From: Peribacillus huizhouensis | GTDB taxonomy: Bacteria; Bacillota; Bacilli; Bacillales; DSM-1321 | Length of the DNA: 64,000 nt | Assembly: GCF_014138605.1 (NCBI RefSeq) | Contig: NZ_JACJHX010000002.1 | Span: forward strand, 225,899-289,898 | Direction of reading: 5' to 3' | Shown: in pieces, positions 44,344 through 54,954 of the stretch | Layout: each line of letters begins with the position of its first letter | Position numbering within the stretch: position 1 is the stretch's first letter | Translations under genes and position numbers: made by a program | The notes under the pieces: model-generated | Database searches by the model: none | Seen by the model: only the letters and a program-made list of their open reading frames with translations | Told to the model about the DNA's origin: nothing

Positions 44344-45540
44344 ATAAAAAAAGGCCACCTCCCATGAGTAAGTAGTCACACAATCTCTTAGACTGGAGGA
44401 AGACCCCTTTATGCCTATTATAGAAAGGAAGCTTTGTTGACATCCAATAATTATACGATTTAGAATCTACCCAATAATATGAAGCCATTTTTTCTTCCAT
44501 TTACATAGATTCTGTGATTGTAGCCGTCTCAAAAAAAACTTACTAGGAACAACAACCGAGCTGAATTACACTGCGATGATCTATTGTTTGGTCACTAGAT
44601 TCATTAATCGCAGTCCAACGATAAAAGCTCTTGTTCCAAGATTTAAATTTCTTTGAATGTAAATTTTTAGTTTCAGATCAGATTCCTAACGGCGCCTTGT
44701 ATTCTCGAATATATGAAAAACTATCGGAAACAAATGTTATTGTAGAAATAAAGAAATCTATTCTTCTTAAAGCCATTGGAGAAGGTTTTATCGATTATAA
44801 TCTAATGATTGATACCACTCAATTTGAGGCAAGTAGACCATGCAACTGTCCAAGAAAAACGGCAAAAACCAGAAGCCTGGTCATAAAAAGAAAGAAGAAA
44901 AAGGATAATATACCCAACTATAAAAAGCCTATAGAGTCTGCTTGAGGCGTCAAGAAAAACAGTGAAGGATAAAACGTGTTCTGACATATGATTATAAAGC
45001 ACACCTTGCTGTTAACGGAAATAGCCAATATTTTCTTCAATCTATTATGAGCTTTGATAACCCGAATGAAGATAAAGCAGTACTTCTCATTTAAAGGTCA
45101 TTGATCAACTTTCACTTTCTATTGGATTTGGAACCATGAATGCAGACAATAATTTTATTCCATCTACCAACAACTCTTTCAGATGGATGCTCATTCTATT
45201 ATTGCTTACAACAATCGTGGAGAGGGATCTATGGCTATGATCAACATGTCGTTCCTACCTGTGCTAGGGAGCACTCCTACCGCTATGATAATTATGATAA
45301 GAAATACAAATTAATAAAGTTTCGTTCGACCAAAAGAGTGTGAAGATGTCCTTTAGCACAAGATTCACTTTGCCAAAAAATTTATTAAGTTAGAGTAGAA
45401 ACCGATTACAGAAATACACAGCACCAGAACGAGGTTCAAAAAAACGGAAAAGCCTTTTCGCTATGAGTACAGCCGTTGAACAAATAAATACTATTGTAAA
45501 AGAAGCAATCATAAACTGACTCTACAAATTATTAATAGCA
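44344..45540 (+). mobile_element. IS1182-like transposase pseudogene
   Basis: Plus-strand pieces in several frames cover most of a transposase: TELNYTAMIYCLVTRFINRS, then SDQIPNGALYSRIYEKLSET, ILLKAIGEGFIDYNLMIDTT, QFEASR, later HTLLLTEIANIFFNLL, GYDQHVVPTCAREHSYRYDN and NYDKKYKLIKF. Multiple stops and frameshifts separate them. The 5' end (GGCCACCTCCCA...TGGAGGAAGACC) parallels that of the copy at 41123. The element is dead. The two copies are clearly diverged from each other. Confidence 0.75.
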
Positions 45541-45805
45541 GATCTTCCTGTTTAGTAAATACCTATTAATCACTTAGTATATATAGTAGAACATTATGGA
45601 CAATCAACAGGAGTAGCATCCAAACAAAAATAGTACTACTCAACAATCACATGGTCGAGCAGTTTAGATTGGTAGCTGGCAGCACTCGATAATCAATACG
45701 GTTTTCTCGAGAGAGGGGGCTAAGGAAGCAATATAAGGTATGAAGAATATCTATGTGGAATTGCAAACAAGAGAAGAAAATCAAAGGAAAAGAAGACTGT
45801 GTTGG

Positions 45806-46232
45806 CTACCTTTCTATAAGAAAGAGTTGGTACAATAAGTTCAATATCTGATTAGCGGACCAAACCCTTTCCTCCTTACAAACCCTAAATATAGATTTAT
45901 AAAGATAAACATACTCGCCGGACTCATAATCATAATAGGAAGAACCGTTACTAATGACTTCTCCAAACAGACTACCATATTTAGCATTCTTTTTTCTTTC
46001 GTATAAACCTTTATTTATCCCACTCTTGGGTAATCTGGTGGTCAAGGTCCTCTAAAATTGCATAAAAAGGCTGAAAAGATTCCCCGTAAATTTCTCTACA
46101 CCTTTTGTTCAATGCTCTTATCTTAGGAAATGTGATATTCAATTGAATTGAGGGCTCTCTCCTTTGAAACTTCTTTTTGGCAACTAAGACTCTACCAAAG
46201 AGGAGCCTTTTCCATTTTTTTTGCTTACACAC
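45806..46232 (-). pseudogene. Frameshifted gene of unrecognised family
   Basis: Two overlapping minus-strand frames join into one protein-like sequence: SIQLNITFPKIRALNKRCRE through FQPFYAILEDLDHQITQEWD in one frame, then INKGLYERKKNAKYGSLFGE and YDYESGEYVYLYKSIFRVCK in the next. A single frameshift near 46015-46030 would explain it. No ribosome binding site is clear and the family is not recognised. Confidence 0.4.
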
Positions 46233-46396
46233 TACCGCTCATACACTTATTATTCGCCTCAACATCCAGATTACGTCAACATCTTATTCTGGATGTTAAA
46301 GCCATTTATATCAAACATTTATTTTACTTATACATAAAGCTAGTACAGATTTTCTGAACAAATTTTTTAGATATTTGATATCATTATCTCCCATTA

Positions 46397-47683
46397 TTAC
46401 TTATTAACTAAATCCCTTTTTAATAATTCCACCTTCATATTCTTTGTCATTCTCCATGCCCACAAAAAGGGGCGTAACGGAAAATATAAAAACTGAAGTG
46501 ACTTAGGTAACTTCAGTGTTTTCAAGTCGCCAGGACTAGGAAAAAAGCATAACATTAAAATGAATAAACCCTTATTAACAAAATTTGGTTTTAATAAAAG
46601 TTGATAGTAAATAGCAAAGAAAAATTTGTACAGTTTGAATACCAATGAAAATATGTGATTTTTTTTGTAATTACTAAACTCTAACTCAGAGCAGCTAGTC
46701 TGTTTTTGCACCATTTCGTTGATATAGAAAATACCCATTTGCGCCAACCTTATTGAACGTTTCCCCACTCTGATTGTTGGCACTCCGTTAATAGGAGTAT
46801 TTATTAGATTAGAAATCAAAATAAGTGCTTGTCCTACAAATAAATGAGCATGTTTTCCTAAATGAATGGTTCCATACTCCTCCATCAATGTATTATTATT
46901 TTCCATATTATTAATTCCTTTTACAATTCGATCAATATCTGTTAACCAGCGCAGACGAAACCAGCCATGCCGAGTACCATGAGCAACAAGGTATAAAAAT
47001 AGATCTTCTTCACCTAAAAAATTAACAGGATAGGTCGTTAGTTTACTTACCCTTTTTCGGTTCCACAATTCATTAAATTCTGGTTCCTTCATTGGGGGAG
47101 GGTGTAATCTCCAATGTACTTCAATCTCAATCATCTTTTTAGAATGGTAGTATGTTACGTGGTGATGCCTCCATTTCCAACAGTCCAAAGCCATTGAATC
47201 TACTACTTTCTTATATCCAAAATTCACAAGTAGCTTTTCTACTGTTTCTAGATCTTTTTTTTGAATCAATACATCCAGGTCCTTTGAAGTACGAAGGGAA
47301 ATATCCCCGTAAAGATGGTCAGCAATAACTGGGCCTTTTAAAAAAAGAAGCGAAATCTGATTTTCTTTAAATATTTGACTTACACGTTCCATTTCTCCGC
47401 TTAATCTTAGCATTTGAAAAGTATTTTTTTTGTATTCTTGATACAAAGTTTGAACTACAAAGGAAGGGATCGATTTTTCATTTATTTTTTTTATCTTTGA
47501 ATAAATTACTGGATAAACACGATGATGCTTTACTAAGTAGAGAAATATACTCCAATCGATTTCTTTAAACAAATCTTGTCTGTTTAGATTAATATTAATA
47601 TCATTTTCTGTTTTCAGTATTTCTAGTATCAGTCTTAATTCTTTAGATAAGAAATTCGTATCGAGAATGAAATGATTATCCAT
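46397..47683 (-). CDS. Nucleotidyltransferase-family protein (PF14907 type)
   Basis: A 428-residue protein with the uncharacterised nucleotidyltransferase fold (NTP_transf_5). The core LLFLKGPVIADHLYGDISLR followed by SKDLDVLI gives the KG...D.D metal-binding motif near residues 115-140. Conserved HHHVTYYH and EVHWRLHPP follow. Homologues are frequent in lasso peptide clusters of Firmicutes beside HPrK-like kinases, where their action is unclear. ATG 47683 has GAAGGAGAAATC upstream. It is separated from the lasso operon by ~9 kb of IS debris and the beta-helix genes. Confidence 0.85.
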   Translation of the reverse strand: MDNHFILDTNFLSKELRLILEILKTENDININLNRQDLFKEIDWSIFLYLVKHHRVYPVIYSKIKKINEKSIPSFVVQTLYQEYKKNTFQMLRLSGEMERVSQIFKENQISLLFLKGPVIADHLYGDISLRTSKDLDVLIQKKDLETVEKLLVNFGYKKVVDSMALDCWKWRHHHVTYYHSKKMIEIEVHWRLHPPPMKEPEFNELWNRKRVSKLTTYPVNFLGEEDLFLYLVAHGTRHGWFRLRWLTDIDRIVKGINNMENNNTLMEEYGTIHLGKHAHLFVGQALILISNLINTPINGVPTIRVGKRSIRLAQMGIFYINEMVQKQTSCSELEFSNYKKNHIFSLVFKLYKFFFAIYYQLLLKPNFVNKGLFILMLCFFPSPGDLKTLKLPKSLQFLYFPLRPFLWAWRMTKNMKVELLKRDLVNK

Positions 47684-48491
47684 GATTTCTCCTTCAATTA
47701 TTAATACCTAATGTAGTTTAGCTAATTTTTCTATAATTCAAAAAGTCGTCATCTTTTGATCTTTAATAAAGAAAATACTATTATGTTCACAAGAAAATGC
47801 AAGAAATTCAATTGAAATAATTTTAGTCTTTTATCATAAATGATCGATCATCCATGAAAAAGATTTTGAAAGGAACATTTACTAAATCAAACTTCGCACA
47901 TTGAAATTGACAAATAAGCCCTGATGTATTAAAGAAGAACTGCTATCCACTGTAGTTGAATTTTGATTGTTTTTCAGATATTCTTGTCTGTCATTTCTAT
48001 TGTATCTTCAAGTGCTCAATTAATTGTTGTAAAGTTACAGCCCAATAGAGTACGGATATTTCATCTTAAAGTACATAGGAAATCCTATCTAATATGGGTT
48101 GATTTGTGTTGCATGGATTCTCCCACGACCATACGATTTATCGGGCCAACAGACTACTGGTTGTATGACGGCCCTGTGGAACTCTCTATACAGGTGTAAT
48201 AAGGATTTTGTTGTTTTAGAAAAAATCTCAATGTACCAAAGCATCTTTAGATAAGCATGCTTTTCTGTTTGAAAAGTGTACAATCAGTGCTAATAATAGA
48301 CGATTGATTTCCATTTTCTTAGAGTTAAATTACAAATTTGGGATAAATTTATACAAATGATAATAATCTAATAACGAAAAATTATACATAAAAAAAACAA
48401 AAAGAGATCCATAATAATAGTGGTCGCTTATCAACTACTATTCCTCATTAAGACTTTATTAATTTAACCTATAAACGTAGTTTCCTGTTAC
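47684..48491. other. Intergenic region with no supported gene
   Basis: About 800 bases. Short frames at 47963-48199 (plus) and 48089-48283 (minus) lack ribosome binding sites; the plus one ends in a protein-like PTTIRFIGPTDYWLYDGP that could be debris. A weak hairpin at 48415-48442 (AATAGTAGT...CCACTATT) lies about 50 bases after galE and may terminate it. Confidence 0.4.
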
Positions 48492-49532
48492 TTAAAGGTT
48501 AGATAATAGTGCATTATCTGACACTTTATATCCATTCGGATTATTTGATTGCCATCTCCATGAATCCTCACACATTTCTTCAATTCCCCTTGTAGCAATC
48601 CAATTCAAATCTTTTTTTGCTTTTGCAGGATCCGCGAAGCATGTGGCTATATCTCCAGGTCTTCGTTCGACAATCGAATATGGAACCTTCGTTCCAGATA
48701 TTTTTTCAAAGGCCGCGACAAGCTCTAATACACTATATCCTCTTCCTGTACCTAAATTATAGGCATCTACACCGGTAGTAGTCATGACTTTTTGAAGAGC
48801 TTTTAAATGCCCTAATGCAAGATCTACAACATGTATGTAATCCCTTACACCCGTACCATCTGAGGTTGGGTAATCATTACCAAAGATTTTAAGCTCATCG
48901 AGTTTTCCAATACCTATCTGAGTTATAAATGGCATTAAGTTGTTCGGTATTCCAGAAGGATCTTCCCCAATAAGACCGCTATGATGTGCACCAATAGGGT
49001 TAAAATAGCGTAAGAGTGCAATACTCCAATTGTTATCAGAGACATACAGGTCTCTCATTATTTCTTCTATCATTTGCTTCGTACGACCATAAGGATTGGT
49101 TGCTCCTAGTGGAAAGTTCTCTGAAATTGGAACACTTTCCGATACACCATATACTGTAGCCGATGAACTAAAAACCATTTTCTTTACATCATATTTCTTC
49201 ATTAAGTCACAAAGAATCAGTGTTCCAGTAATATTGTTATGATAGTATTGAATAGGAATTTCTACAGACTCACCAACTGCTTTAAGCCCTGCAAAATGAA
49301 TAACCGCTTCAATCCTATTTTTAATAAAAATGGTTTCTAAGCTTTCTTTATCTAGCAAATCAACCACATAAAGTTCAATATCCTTCCCCGTTATCTCCTT
49401 TACACGGTTTAATGATTCAGGACTACTATTGATAAGGTTATCTACCACTAAAATATCATACCCTGCATTTATAAGTTCTACACAGGTTTGACTACCAATA
49501 TAGCCCGCTCCACCAGTAACTAAGATTGCCAT
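48492..49532 (-). CDS. galE: UDP-glucose 4-epimerase
   Basis: Interconverts UDP-glucose and UDP-galactose for exopolysaccharide building blocks, in the cytosol. 346 residues with the extended SDR motifs: NAD loop GGAGYIGSQ at the N-terminus, SSSATVYG, catalytic YGRTK, and RYFNPIGAH. ATG 49532 has GTAGGAGTTGTCC upstream. It is the last gene of the polysaccharide cluster, separated from rfbB by a terminator, so it may have its own promoter. Confidence 0.95.
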   Translation of the reverse strand: MAILVTGGAGYIGSQTCVELINAGYDILVVDNLINSSPESLNRVKEITGKDIELYVVDLLDKESLETIFIKNRIEAVIHFAGLKAVGESVEIPIQYYHNNITGTLILCDLMKKYDVKKMVFSSSATVYGVSESVPISENFPLGATNPYGRTKQMIEEIMRDLYVSDNNWSIALLRYFNPIGAHHSGLIGEDPSGIPNNLMPFITQIGIGKLDELKIFGNDYPTSDGTGVRDYIHVVDLALGHLKALQKVMTTTGVDAYNLGTGRGYSVLELVAAFEKISGTKVPYSIVERRPGDIATCFADPAKAKKDLNWIATRGIEEMCEDSWRWQSNNPNGYKVSDNALLSNL

Positions 49533-49955
49533 GAATGGACAACTCCTACTCCTATTTTCCCCACTAATATTGCATGGGTGTATATAGTTCTAAAATATTT
49601 GAATTATTTACAGTTATTTCTGGCAGTAAAACAAAAAAGGGACCAGGTATATTTTAACCTAGTGCCCTTTTTCTCTTATGATGTTATCTTATTTTTCACC
49701 TTTAAGATTAATCTTCGCTTTAGCAAAGACATTTAGTTTCTCTCGAATAAGTACTTTTTGTCTACATTTCTATTCGAGTCATTCGTTTGTCTTTGTTTGT
49801 AATTTAAATATTAGTGTTAGCCCTTAAGCAGTTTTGCCTGTTTTGAAAATACTTAATAAGGGTTAAAAGTCACTTTTCTTAGAATTAAAGTATCTATTTC
49901 TAAGTCATGCAATGCTAGTAATTTACCCTAAAGTACTAATTCAAGTAATAAACAT
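49533..49955 (-). terminator. Terminator (49633-49673) in the galE-rfbB spacer
   Basis: AAAGGGCACTAGGT/ACCTGGTCCCTTT stem with a T run on the minus strand ends the main cluster transcript; the hairpin is nearly symmetrical. A weaker hairpin, TTAACCCTTATTAAG/CTTAAGGGCTAA, lies at 49815-49867. No gene seen in the 420-base spacer. Confidence 0.75.
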
Positions 49956-50999
49956 TTATCTGTACATCTCTTCATAATACTTTATATATTCACCGGATAA
50001 GATGAACTCCATCCAATCTTTATTTTCCAAATACCAAGTAATTGTAATATCAATCCCCTTTTCAAAGGTATATGATGGGGACCATCCTAATTCTCTCTTG
50101 ATTTTTGAATTATCGATAGCGTATCTTCTGTCATGCCCTAAACGATCTTTTACGTAATCTACCAGACTTTCGCTTTTTCTTAAACTACCAAGTATTAGTT
50201 TAATAATTTCAATATTTTGTTTTTCGTTATTTCCACCTATATTATAAACTTCTCCTACTTTGCCTTTATGTAGTACAGTACCGATAGCAATGCAATGATC
50301 TTCTACATAAAGCCAATCCCTGATTTGTTTACCGTCTCCGTAAACAGGAAGAGACTCTTCTGTTATGGCCCTATTTATCATAAGAGGGATAAGTTTTTCA
50401 GGAAACTGATATGGCCCATAGTTGTTAGAACATCTTGTAATATTAACAGGTAAACCGTACGTTTTATGATATGCCCTTACTAACATATCAGCAGATGCCT
50501 TTGAAGCTGAATAGGGACTATTCGGAGATAGGTTTGTTTCTTCTGTGAAATACCCTTCTTCCTCCAGAGTACCATATACTTCATCTGTCGATATTTGTAT
50601 ATATTTAACACCTTCTTTAAACTCTCTGCTATATTTATCAGTAGGATCCACTTTCCAGTATTGTTTCGCTACATCAAGTAAAGTTTGGGTACCCAATACA
50701 TTCGTCCTCAAAAACAATTCTGGATTCATTATACTTCGATCAACGTGTGACTCAGCAGCAAAGTTAATAACGACATTTATTTCATATAGTTTAAAAATAT
50801 TCTCGATAAGTTCCCTATCACAAATATCTCCTTTAATAAAGTGATAGCGATCATTTTTTACTATCCCCTCAAGATTTTGAAGATTGCCTGCGTATGTTAA
50901 TGCGTCTAAATTTACAATTGTGTACTCAAACTTAGAAAACATATATTTAATAAAGTTCGAGCCGATAAAGCCAGCACCACCGGTTACCAAGATATTCAT
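49956..50999 (-). CDS. rfbB: dTDP-glucose 4,6-dehydratase
   Basis: Converts dTDP-glucose to dTDP-4-keto-6-deoxyglucose, the branch point for deoxy- and amino-deoxysugars. 347 residues: GGAGFIGSNF cofactor loop, AAESHVDRSI, ISTDEVYG, catalytic YSASKASAD and NNYGPYQFPEKLIPL. It follows rfbA by 53 bases. No rfbC or rfbD (rhamnose branch) is present in the window, so the keto sugar probably feeds the aminotransferase gene in the same operon. Confidence 0.95.
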   Translation of the reverse strand: MNILVTGGAGFIGSNFIKYMFSKFEYTIVNLDALTYAGNLQNLEGIVKNDRYHFIKGDICDRELIENIFKLYEINVVINFAAESHVDRSIMNPELFLRTNVLGTQTLLDVAKQYWKVDPTDKYSREFKEGVKYIQISTDEVYGTLEEEGYFTEETNLSPNSPYSASKASADMLVRAYHKTYGLPVNITRCSNNYGPYQFPEKLIPLMINRAITEESLPVYGDGKQIRDWLYVEDHCIAIGTVLHKGKVGEVYNIGGNNEKQNIEIIKLILGSLRKSESLVDYVKDRLGHDRRYAIDNSKIKRELGWSPSYTFEKGIDITITWYLENKDWMEFILSGEYIKYYEEMYR

Positions 51000-51052
51000 A
51001 ATAAACTGTTCACGTCCTATTAGATATTATATTACTATTTAAATTTAAAAAT

Positions 51053-51946
51053 TTATGAATGAACGGTTTGTGCATTTTGTAATCCTAAAGCCACCTCAAC
51101 CAAATATTTACCATAGTCTGTTTTAATCAATGGCTGAGCTAAATCTAAAAGTTGCTCTTTTGAGATATATCCTCTTCTGAAAGCAATTTCCTCTAGGCAC
51201 GCAATATATAATCCTTGACGCTTTTGAATTGCTTCAACAAAATTAGAAGCCTCTGAAAGTGACTCATGAGTTCCCGTATCTAACCATGCCAAACCACGTC
51301 CCATTACTTCCACCTTCAATTCACTTCTCTGAAGATATTCATCTATTACTGAAGTAATTTCTACTTCTCCCCGTGGTGAAGGAACTACTTTCTTTGCGAT
51401 TTCAATCACTTTATTATCAAAAAAATACAATCCTGGAACAGCATACGATGATTTAGGATGCTCTGGTTTTTCTTCAATTGATACAGCATTCATTTGTTCA
51501 TCTACTTCTACAACACCATATGCCCTCGGATCTTTGACATAACATCCAAAAATGATTCCTCCTGAGGATAATGAAGCAGCTCTCATTAATCTATTACCAA
51601 AATTGGAGCCATAAAAAATATTATCCCCTAGGACTAAGGAAACGGTTGAGTTACCTATAAACTCTTCTCCAATGATAAATGCCTCCGCAAGGCCATTAGG
51701 ATTTTCTTGTACAGCAAACTCAAATTTCATCCCCAGCTTACTACCATTACCTAAAAGTTCTTTGAATCCTTCAACATCCCTTGGTGTAGAAATGATTAAA
51801 ATTTCTTTTATTCCTGCTAGCATCAATACGGATAATGGATAGTAAATCATTGGTTTATCGTAAACCGGTAACATTTGCTTCGAAACAGCTTTCGTTAAAG
51901 GATACAGACGTGTGCCAGAACCACCAGCTAAAATAATACCTTTCAT
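51053..51946 (-). CDS. rfbA: Glucose-1-phosphate thymidylyltransferase
   Basis: Makes dTDP-glucose from dTTP and glucose-1-phosphate. 297 residues: [38 protein letters not shown] and [11 protein letters not shown] are diagnostic. The start overlaps the end of the aminotransferase gene by four bases, showing translational coupling. With rfbB and the aminotransferase it defines a dTDP-amino-sugar route. Confidence 0.96.
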   Translation of the reverse strand: MKGIILAGGSGTRLYPLTKAVSKQMLPVYDKPMIYYPLSVLMLAGIKEILIISTPRDVEGFKELLGNGSKLGMKFEFAVQENPNGLAEAFIIGEEFIGNSTVSLVLGDNIFYGSNFGNRLMRAASLSSGGIIFGCYVKDPRAYGVVEVDEQMNAVSIEEKPEHPKSSYAVPGLYFFDNKVIEIAKKVVPSPRGEVEITSVIDEYLQRSELKVEVMGRGLAWLDTGTHESLSEASNFVEAIQKRQGLYIACLEEIAFRRGYISKEQLLDLAQPLIKTDYGKYLVEVALGLQNAQTVHS

Positions 51947-53115
51947 AACATATCGCCTACTAGTTGATATTGATTATCTACTGAAATCTCTGAATGTATC
52001 TTCTTTAGAATTGCACAAATTTTCTCTACTGACTCCAGCTCCAGTTCACCATAATAAGGCATTGACAAAACTTGTTTTACAGATTTTTGAGCTTGTGGCA
52101 GATTTTCAGGTTGGGCAGATGCTAGATGTTTATACCATTCAAAATCACTACATAATGGGTAAAAATATTTTCTTGTAAACACATTATATTTTTCCAGCTC
52201 ATCATGAACCCAATCTCTAGACCTACCATACTTTTCCTCATCGATTTCAATAACAAAATACTGATAACTGCTATACTCATTTTTCAAAATAGTAATTATC
52301 CTAATTCCCGGAATATTCAATAAATTATTCTCGTAAGTTTCTTTAATCTTGTCCCTCTTAACTCTTTCTTCATCTACTAATTTTAATACTTCTAGTCCAA
52401 TCCCAGCCTGAACTTCATTCATTTTTGCATTTAATCCACACAATACGACTTCTTCTGGCCCTAAAAGACCAAAATTCTTTAGAATTTTTACCCTTTCGTT
52501 CACCTTTTCATCCTTTACAGTAAGACCTCCACCCTCCAATGTGTTGAAAAGTTTGGTAGCATGAAAACTGAACATGGTCATATCACCAAAACTACCTATA
52601 GGCTTACCGTTTATTTTTGTTCCAAACACATGAGCACCATCGTATATCACTTTTAAATTGTATTTATCTGCTATCTTTTGAATATTGACCACATCACACG
52701 GATTACCAAAAACATGTACACCAAGAATAGCACTCGTATCTTTTGTAATTAGCGCTTCAATTTTATTCGCATCAATATTTAAGGTTTGCGGATCAATATC
52801 ACAAAATACAGGAGTTAATCCATTCCAATCAAGAGCTTGTACCGTTGCTGGAAATGTAAATGGCGTTGTGATTACCTCTCCTTTAAGTTCTAGTGACTTT
52901 AAACCTAGTAATAAAGCCAAAGTTCCATTATTAAAAAGAGAGAGATTTTCTACCCTTAAATATTTCTTTAATTCTTTCTCTAATTCCTTATGTTGTGTAC
53001 CGTTGTTTGTAAGCCATTTACTTTCCCATATCTCATCAATCTTATTTTTTATATTTTCTTTATCAGCTAATAGAGGGCGAGTTACGTATATAGGCTCTAT
53101 AAAAGGAGGTACCAT
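51943..53115 (-). CDS. DegT/DnrJ/EryC1-family sugar aminotransferase
   Basis: A 390-residue PLP enzyme that transfers an amino group onto a keto-sugar nucleotide. The PLP Lys is K188 in [24 protein letters not shown] carries the cofactor-contacting Asp. In this context it should use dTDP-4-keto-6-deoxyglucose from RfbB, giving a 4-amino (VioA/WecE-like) or, after isomerisation, a 3-amino sugar; no keto-isomerase gene is here, favouring 4-amino. ATG 53115 has AGAGAGGATG upstream. Confidence 0.9.
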   Translation of the reverse strand: MVPPFIEPIYVTRPLLADKENIKNKIDEIWESKWLTNNGTQHKELEKELKKYLRVENLSLFNNGTLALLLGLKSLELKGEVITTPFTFPATVQALDWNGLTPVFCDIDPQTLNIDANKIEALITKDTSAILGVHVFGNPCDVVNIQKIADKYNLKVIYDGAHVFGTKINGKPIGSFGDMTMFSFHATKLFNTLEGGGLTVKDEKVNERVKILKNFGLLGPEEVVLCGLNAKMNEVQAGIGLEVLKLVDEERVKRDKIKETYENNLLNIPGIRIITILKNEYSSYQYFVIEIDEEKYGRSRDWVHDELEKYNVFTRKYFYPLCSDFEWYKHLASAQPENLPQAQKSVKQVLSMPYYGELELESVEKICAILKKIHSEISVDNQYQLVGDML

Positions 53116-53148
53116 CTATTTGTCATCCTCTCTATATTTTTCATAGTA

Positions 53149-53664
53149 TTAATACTTAAACTCTTGTTTTAAAATACTCATTATAATTAAATTATGATAT
53201 TCATTATTTTTAAAAATAGCTTCCCTTAATAGGCCTTCTTCCTTAAAACCCATTTTATTATATAAATTAATTGCAGGTATGTTATTTTCTAAGACTCTTA
53301 TCTGAATTCGGTTTAAATTCATATCGTTAAAGCCATGCTGTAGCATTTCTATTGTTGCCTTTTTCCCTATACCTTTTCCTCTGTAATTTAACTCACCGAT
53401 AAAGATACCGAATTCTGCACTTTTTGTTATCCAATCTATATTTAACAAGTATGCAACTCCAACTACCTCGTCACTTTCCTTTGTACAAATAACACATCTA
53501 ATATTATTATTTCTATTATTTTGATAAGATTGAAACCATTTGTCATCCGTTTCATTATTTATATATCTAAATGGAGTCACTAATGAGGTAATTAATTCTT
53601 TATCGCTTCTATGTTTATTTATTACCTTTAAATCACCTTCTGTGATTTCTCTAAGATAAACCAT
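53149..53664 (-). CDS. GNAT N-acetyltransferase (RimJ/RimL type)
   Basis: A 171-residue GNAT enzyme: VVGVAYLLNIDWITKSAEFG, the acetyl-CoA loop YRGKGIGKKA, and NLNRIQIRVLENNIPAINLY near the end. Placed between the ATP-grasp gene and the sugar aminotransferase gene, it probably N-acylates the amino sugar. RimL-like members do this for dTDP- and UDP-amino sugars. AAGAGGATAG lies before the ATG. The acceptor is inferred from context only. Confidence 0.85.
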   Translation of the reverse strand: MVYLREITEGDLKVINKHRSDKELITSLVTPFRYINNETDDKWFQSYQNNRNNNIRCVICTKESDEVVGVAYLLNIDWITKSAEFGIFIGELNYRGKGIGKKATIEMLQHGFNDMNLNRIQIRVLENNIPAINLYNKMGFKEEGLLREAIFKNNEYHNLIIMSILKQEFKY

Positions 53665-53689
53665 ATTATATCTATCCTCTTTTCAAACC

Positions 53690-54886
53690 TTATTTCAACA
53701 GAATATTAATATATTGATTCATATTTTTCATCTTATTTTTTAATTCTTCTAAACTGCCGTATTTCAAAAAAATAATACCAAGAGCTTTGTTTGCCCCATT
53801 AAAGATTTCTATTTCGGACCCTTTTTCTTGATATATAACTTGGTTAACAATGTTTTTATCTATCCCATTTTTAAAAACAATATCAACTAACTTCCCTTCT
53901 TCAGCAGAGTGAAGTACATAGGTAGAGTAATATCTCTCTTTTTGCTCATATATAATATTAAAGTCATGATTGCCCATCGCAGCCTCAACAGTACCCTTAA
54001 CTAAATTGACACCCGTAATCATCTCTAATAAATCGGGTATCATATTTCCTCCATTCCTTGGACCCATTTCGATAATGTATAGTTTTCCGTTTTTATCAAA
54101 CATTACTTCGATATTCAAAGCACCCATTTTTATTTTTAAAAGATCAATTACCTTTTGGAGTTCATTACGAACTATATCTATTTGCTCTTCTGTAATAAGT
54201 AGAGGAAAACTTTTACCTATAGGAACATAAGGATTAACTTGTTTATCTCTATGGCAATTTAAAAATCCGCAAAATTCCAATTTTCTATCGATAACAAAAA
54301 TATCACCACCTATCATATACTCATGAGCCATTTCAATATATTCTTCAACGATTACCCTTTTCTCTCTAGAGTTAGAAATGGCAAGTTCAAATGCACTTTC
54401 AAATTCTTCATTAGAATCTATTCGTGAGACTCCCTTACTTCCAGAAGAATCTGTTGGCTTTACCATGATAGGAAATTGAAATTTATGCATGCTATTCTTT
54501 GCTTCTTCTATGGTTCTAAAGCTTTCTGCTCTTGGACAATTAAACCCATGTTCCTTTAAAAACCTTCTAAATAAGTCCTTTTTAGATAAAATCAATACCG
54601 ATTCATAAGGATTAGAGGGTAGATTTAATTTGTTACCTATATAAGCTGCCGTTGGGGCTGCAGGATCAGAAGCATATGCAACAATCCCGTCAATGTTCTT
54701 TTTCTTAGCGACTTCCAAAATAGACTCTTTATCGGTAGTGCTTACACAATGAAATTCATCGGAATAATTTTGTCCAGGATTATCAGCTAGATAATCACAT
54801 AAGATCGTATAGTAACCTTGTTCTTTAGCGTATTTTATGGCTGGTATTTGTTGGGTAGAACCCCCGAGAAACATAATTTTTTTCAA
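53690..54886 (-). CDS. ATP-grasp ligase in the polysaccharide cluster
   Basis: A 398-residue ATP-grasp (carbamoyl-phosphate-synthase-like) enzyme: N-terminal Rossmann-like FLGGSTQQIPAIKYAKEQGY, IMVKPTDSSGSKGVSRI in the ATP-binding region, and EVMFDKNGKLYIIEMGPRNGGNMIP with the metal-binding residues. Such ligases form amide or related bonds on carboxylates. Beside an aminotransferase and an acetyltransferase it might attach an amino acid to an amino sugar. The TTG at 54886 is placed 6 bases after GAGGTG; the frame's GTG lies within that site. Confidence 0.88.
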   Translation of the reverse strand: MKKIMFLGGSTQQIPAIKYAKEQGYYTILCDYLADNPGQNYSDEFHCVSTTDKESILEVAKKKNIDGIVAYASDPAAPTAAYIGNKLNLPSNPYESVLILSKKDLFRRFLKEHGFNCPRAESFRTIEEAKNSMHKFQFPIMVKPTDSSGSKGVSRIDSNEEFESAFELAISNSREKRVIVEEYIEMAHEYMIGGDIFVIDRKLEFCGFLNCHRDKQVNPYVPIGKSFPLLITEEQIDIVRNELQKVIDLLKIKMGALNIEVMFDKNGKLYIIEMGPRNGGNMIPDLLEMITGVNLVKGTVEAAMGNHDFNIIYEQKERYYSTYVLHSAEEGKLVDIVFKNGIDKNIVNQVIYQEKGSEIEIFNGANKALGIIFLKYGSLEELKNKMKNMNQYINILLK

Positions 54887-54954
54887 AAATAACACCTCAA
54901 ATTATTTCGTTTTATGGGGTAGAATAAAATCACTAAATTCTTGATATTTACTAT

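Noticed and set aside
44631-44945. 104-codon ORF as an intact gene
   Set aside because: It is one open stretch of a transposase pseudogene with several frameshifts and stops on both sides.
47963-48283. Possible small genes upstream of galE's end
   Set aside because: Short frames without ribosome binding sites or conserved pattern.
52685-53146. 153-codon plus-strand frame
   Set aside because: Lies opposite the sugar aminotransferase gene and has no support of its own.
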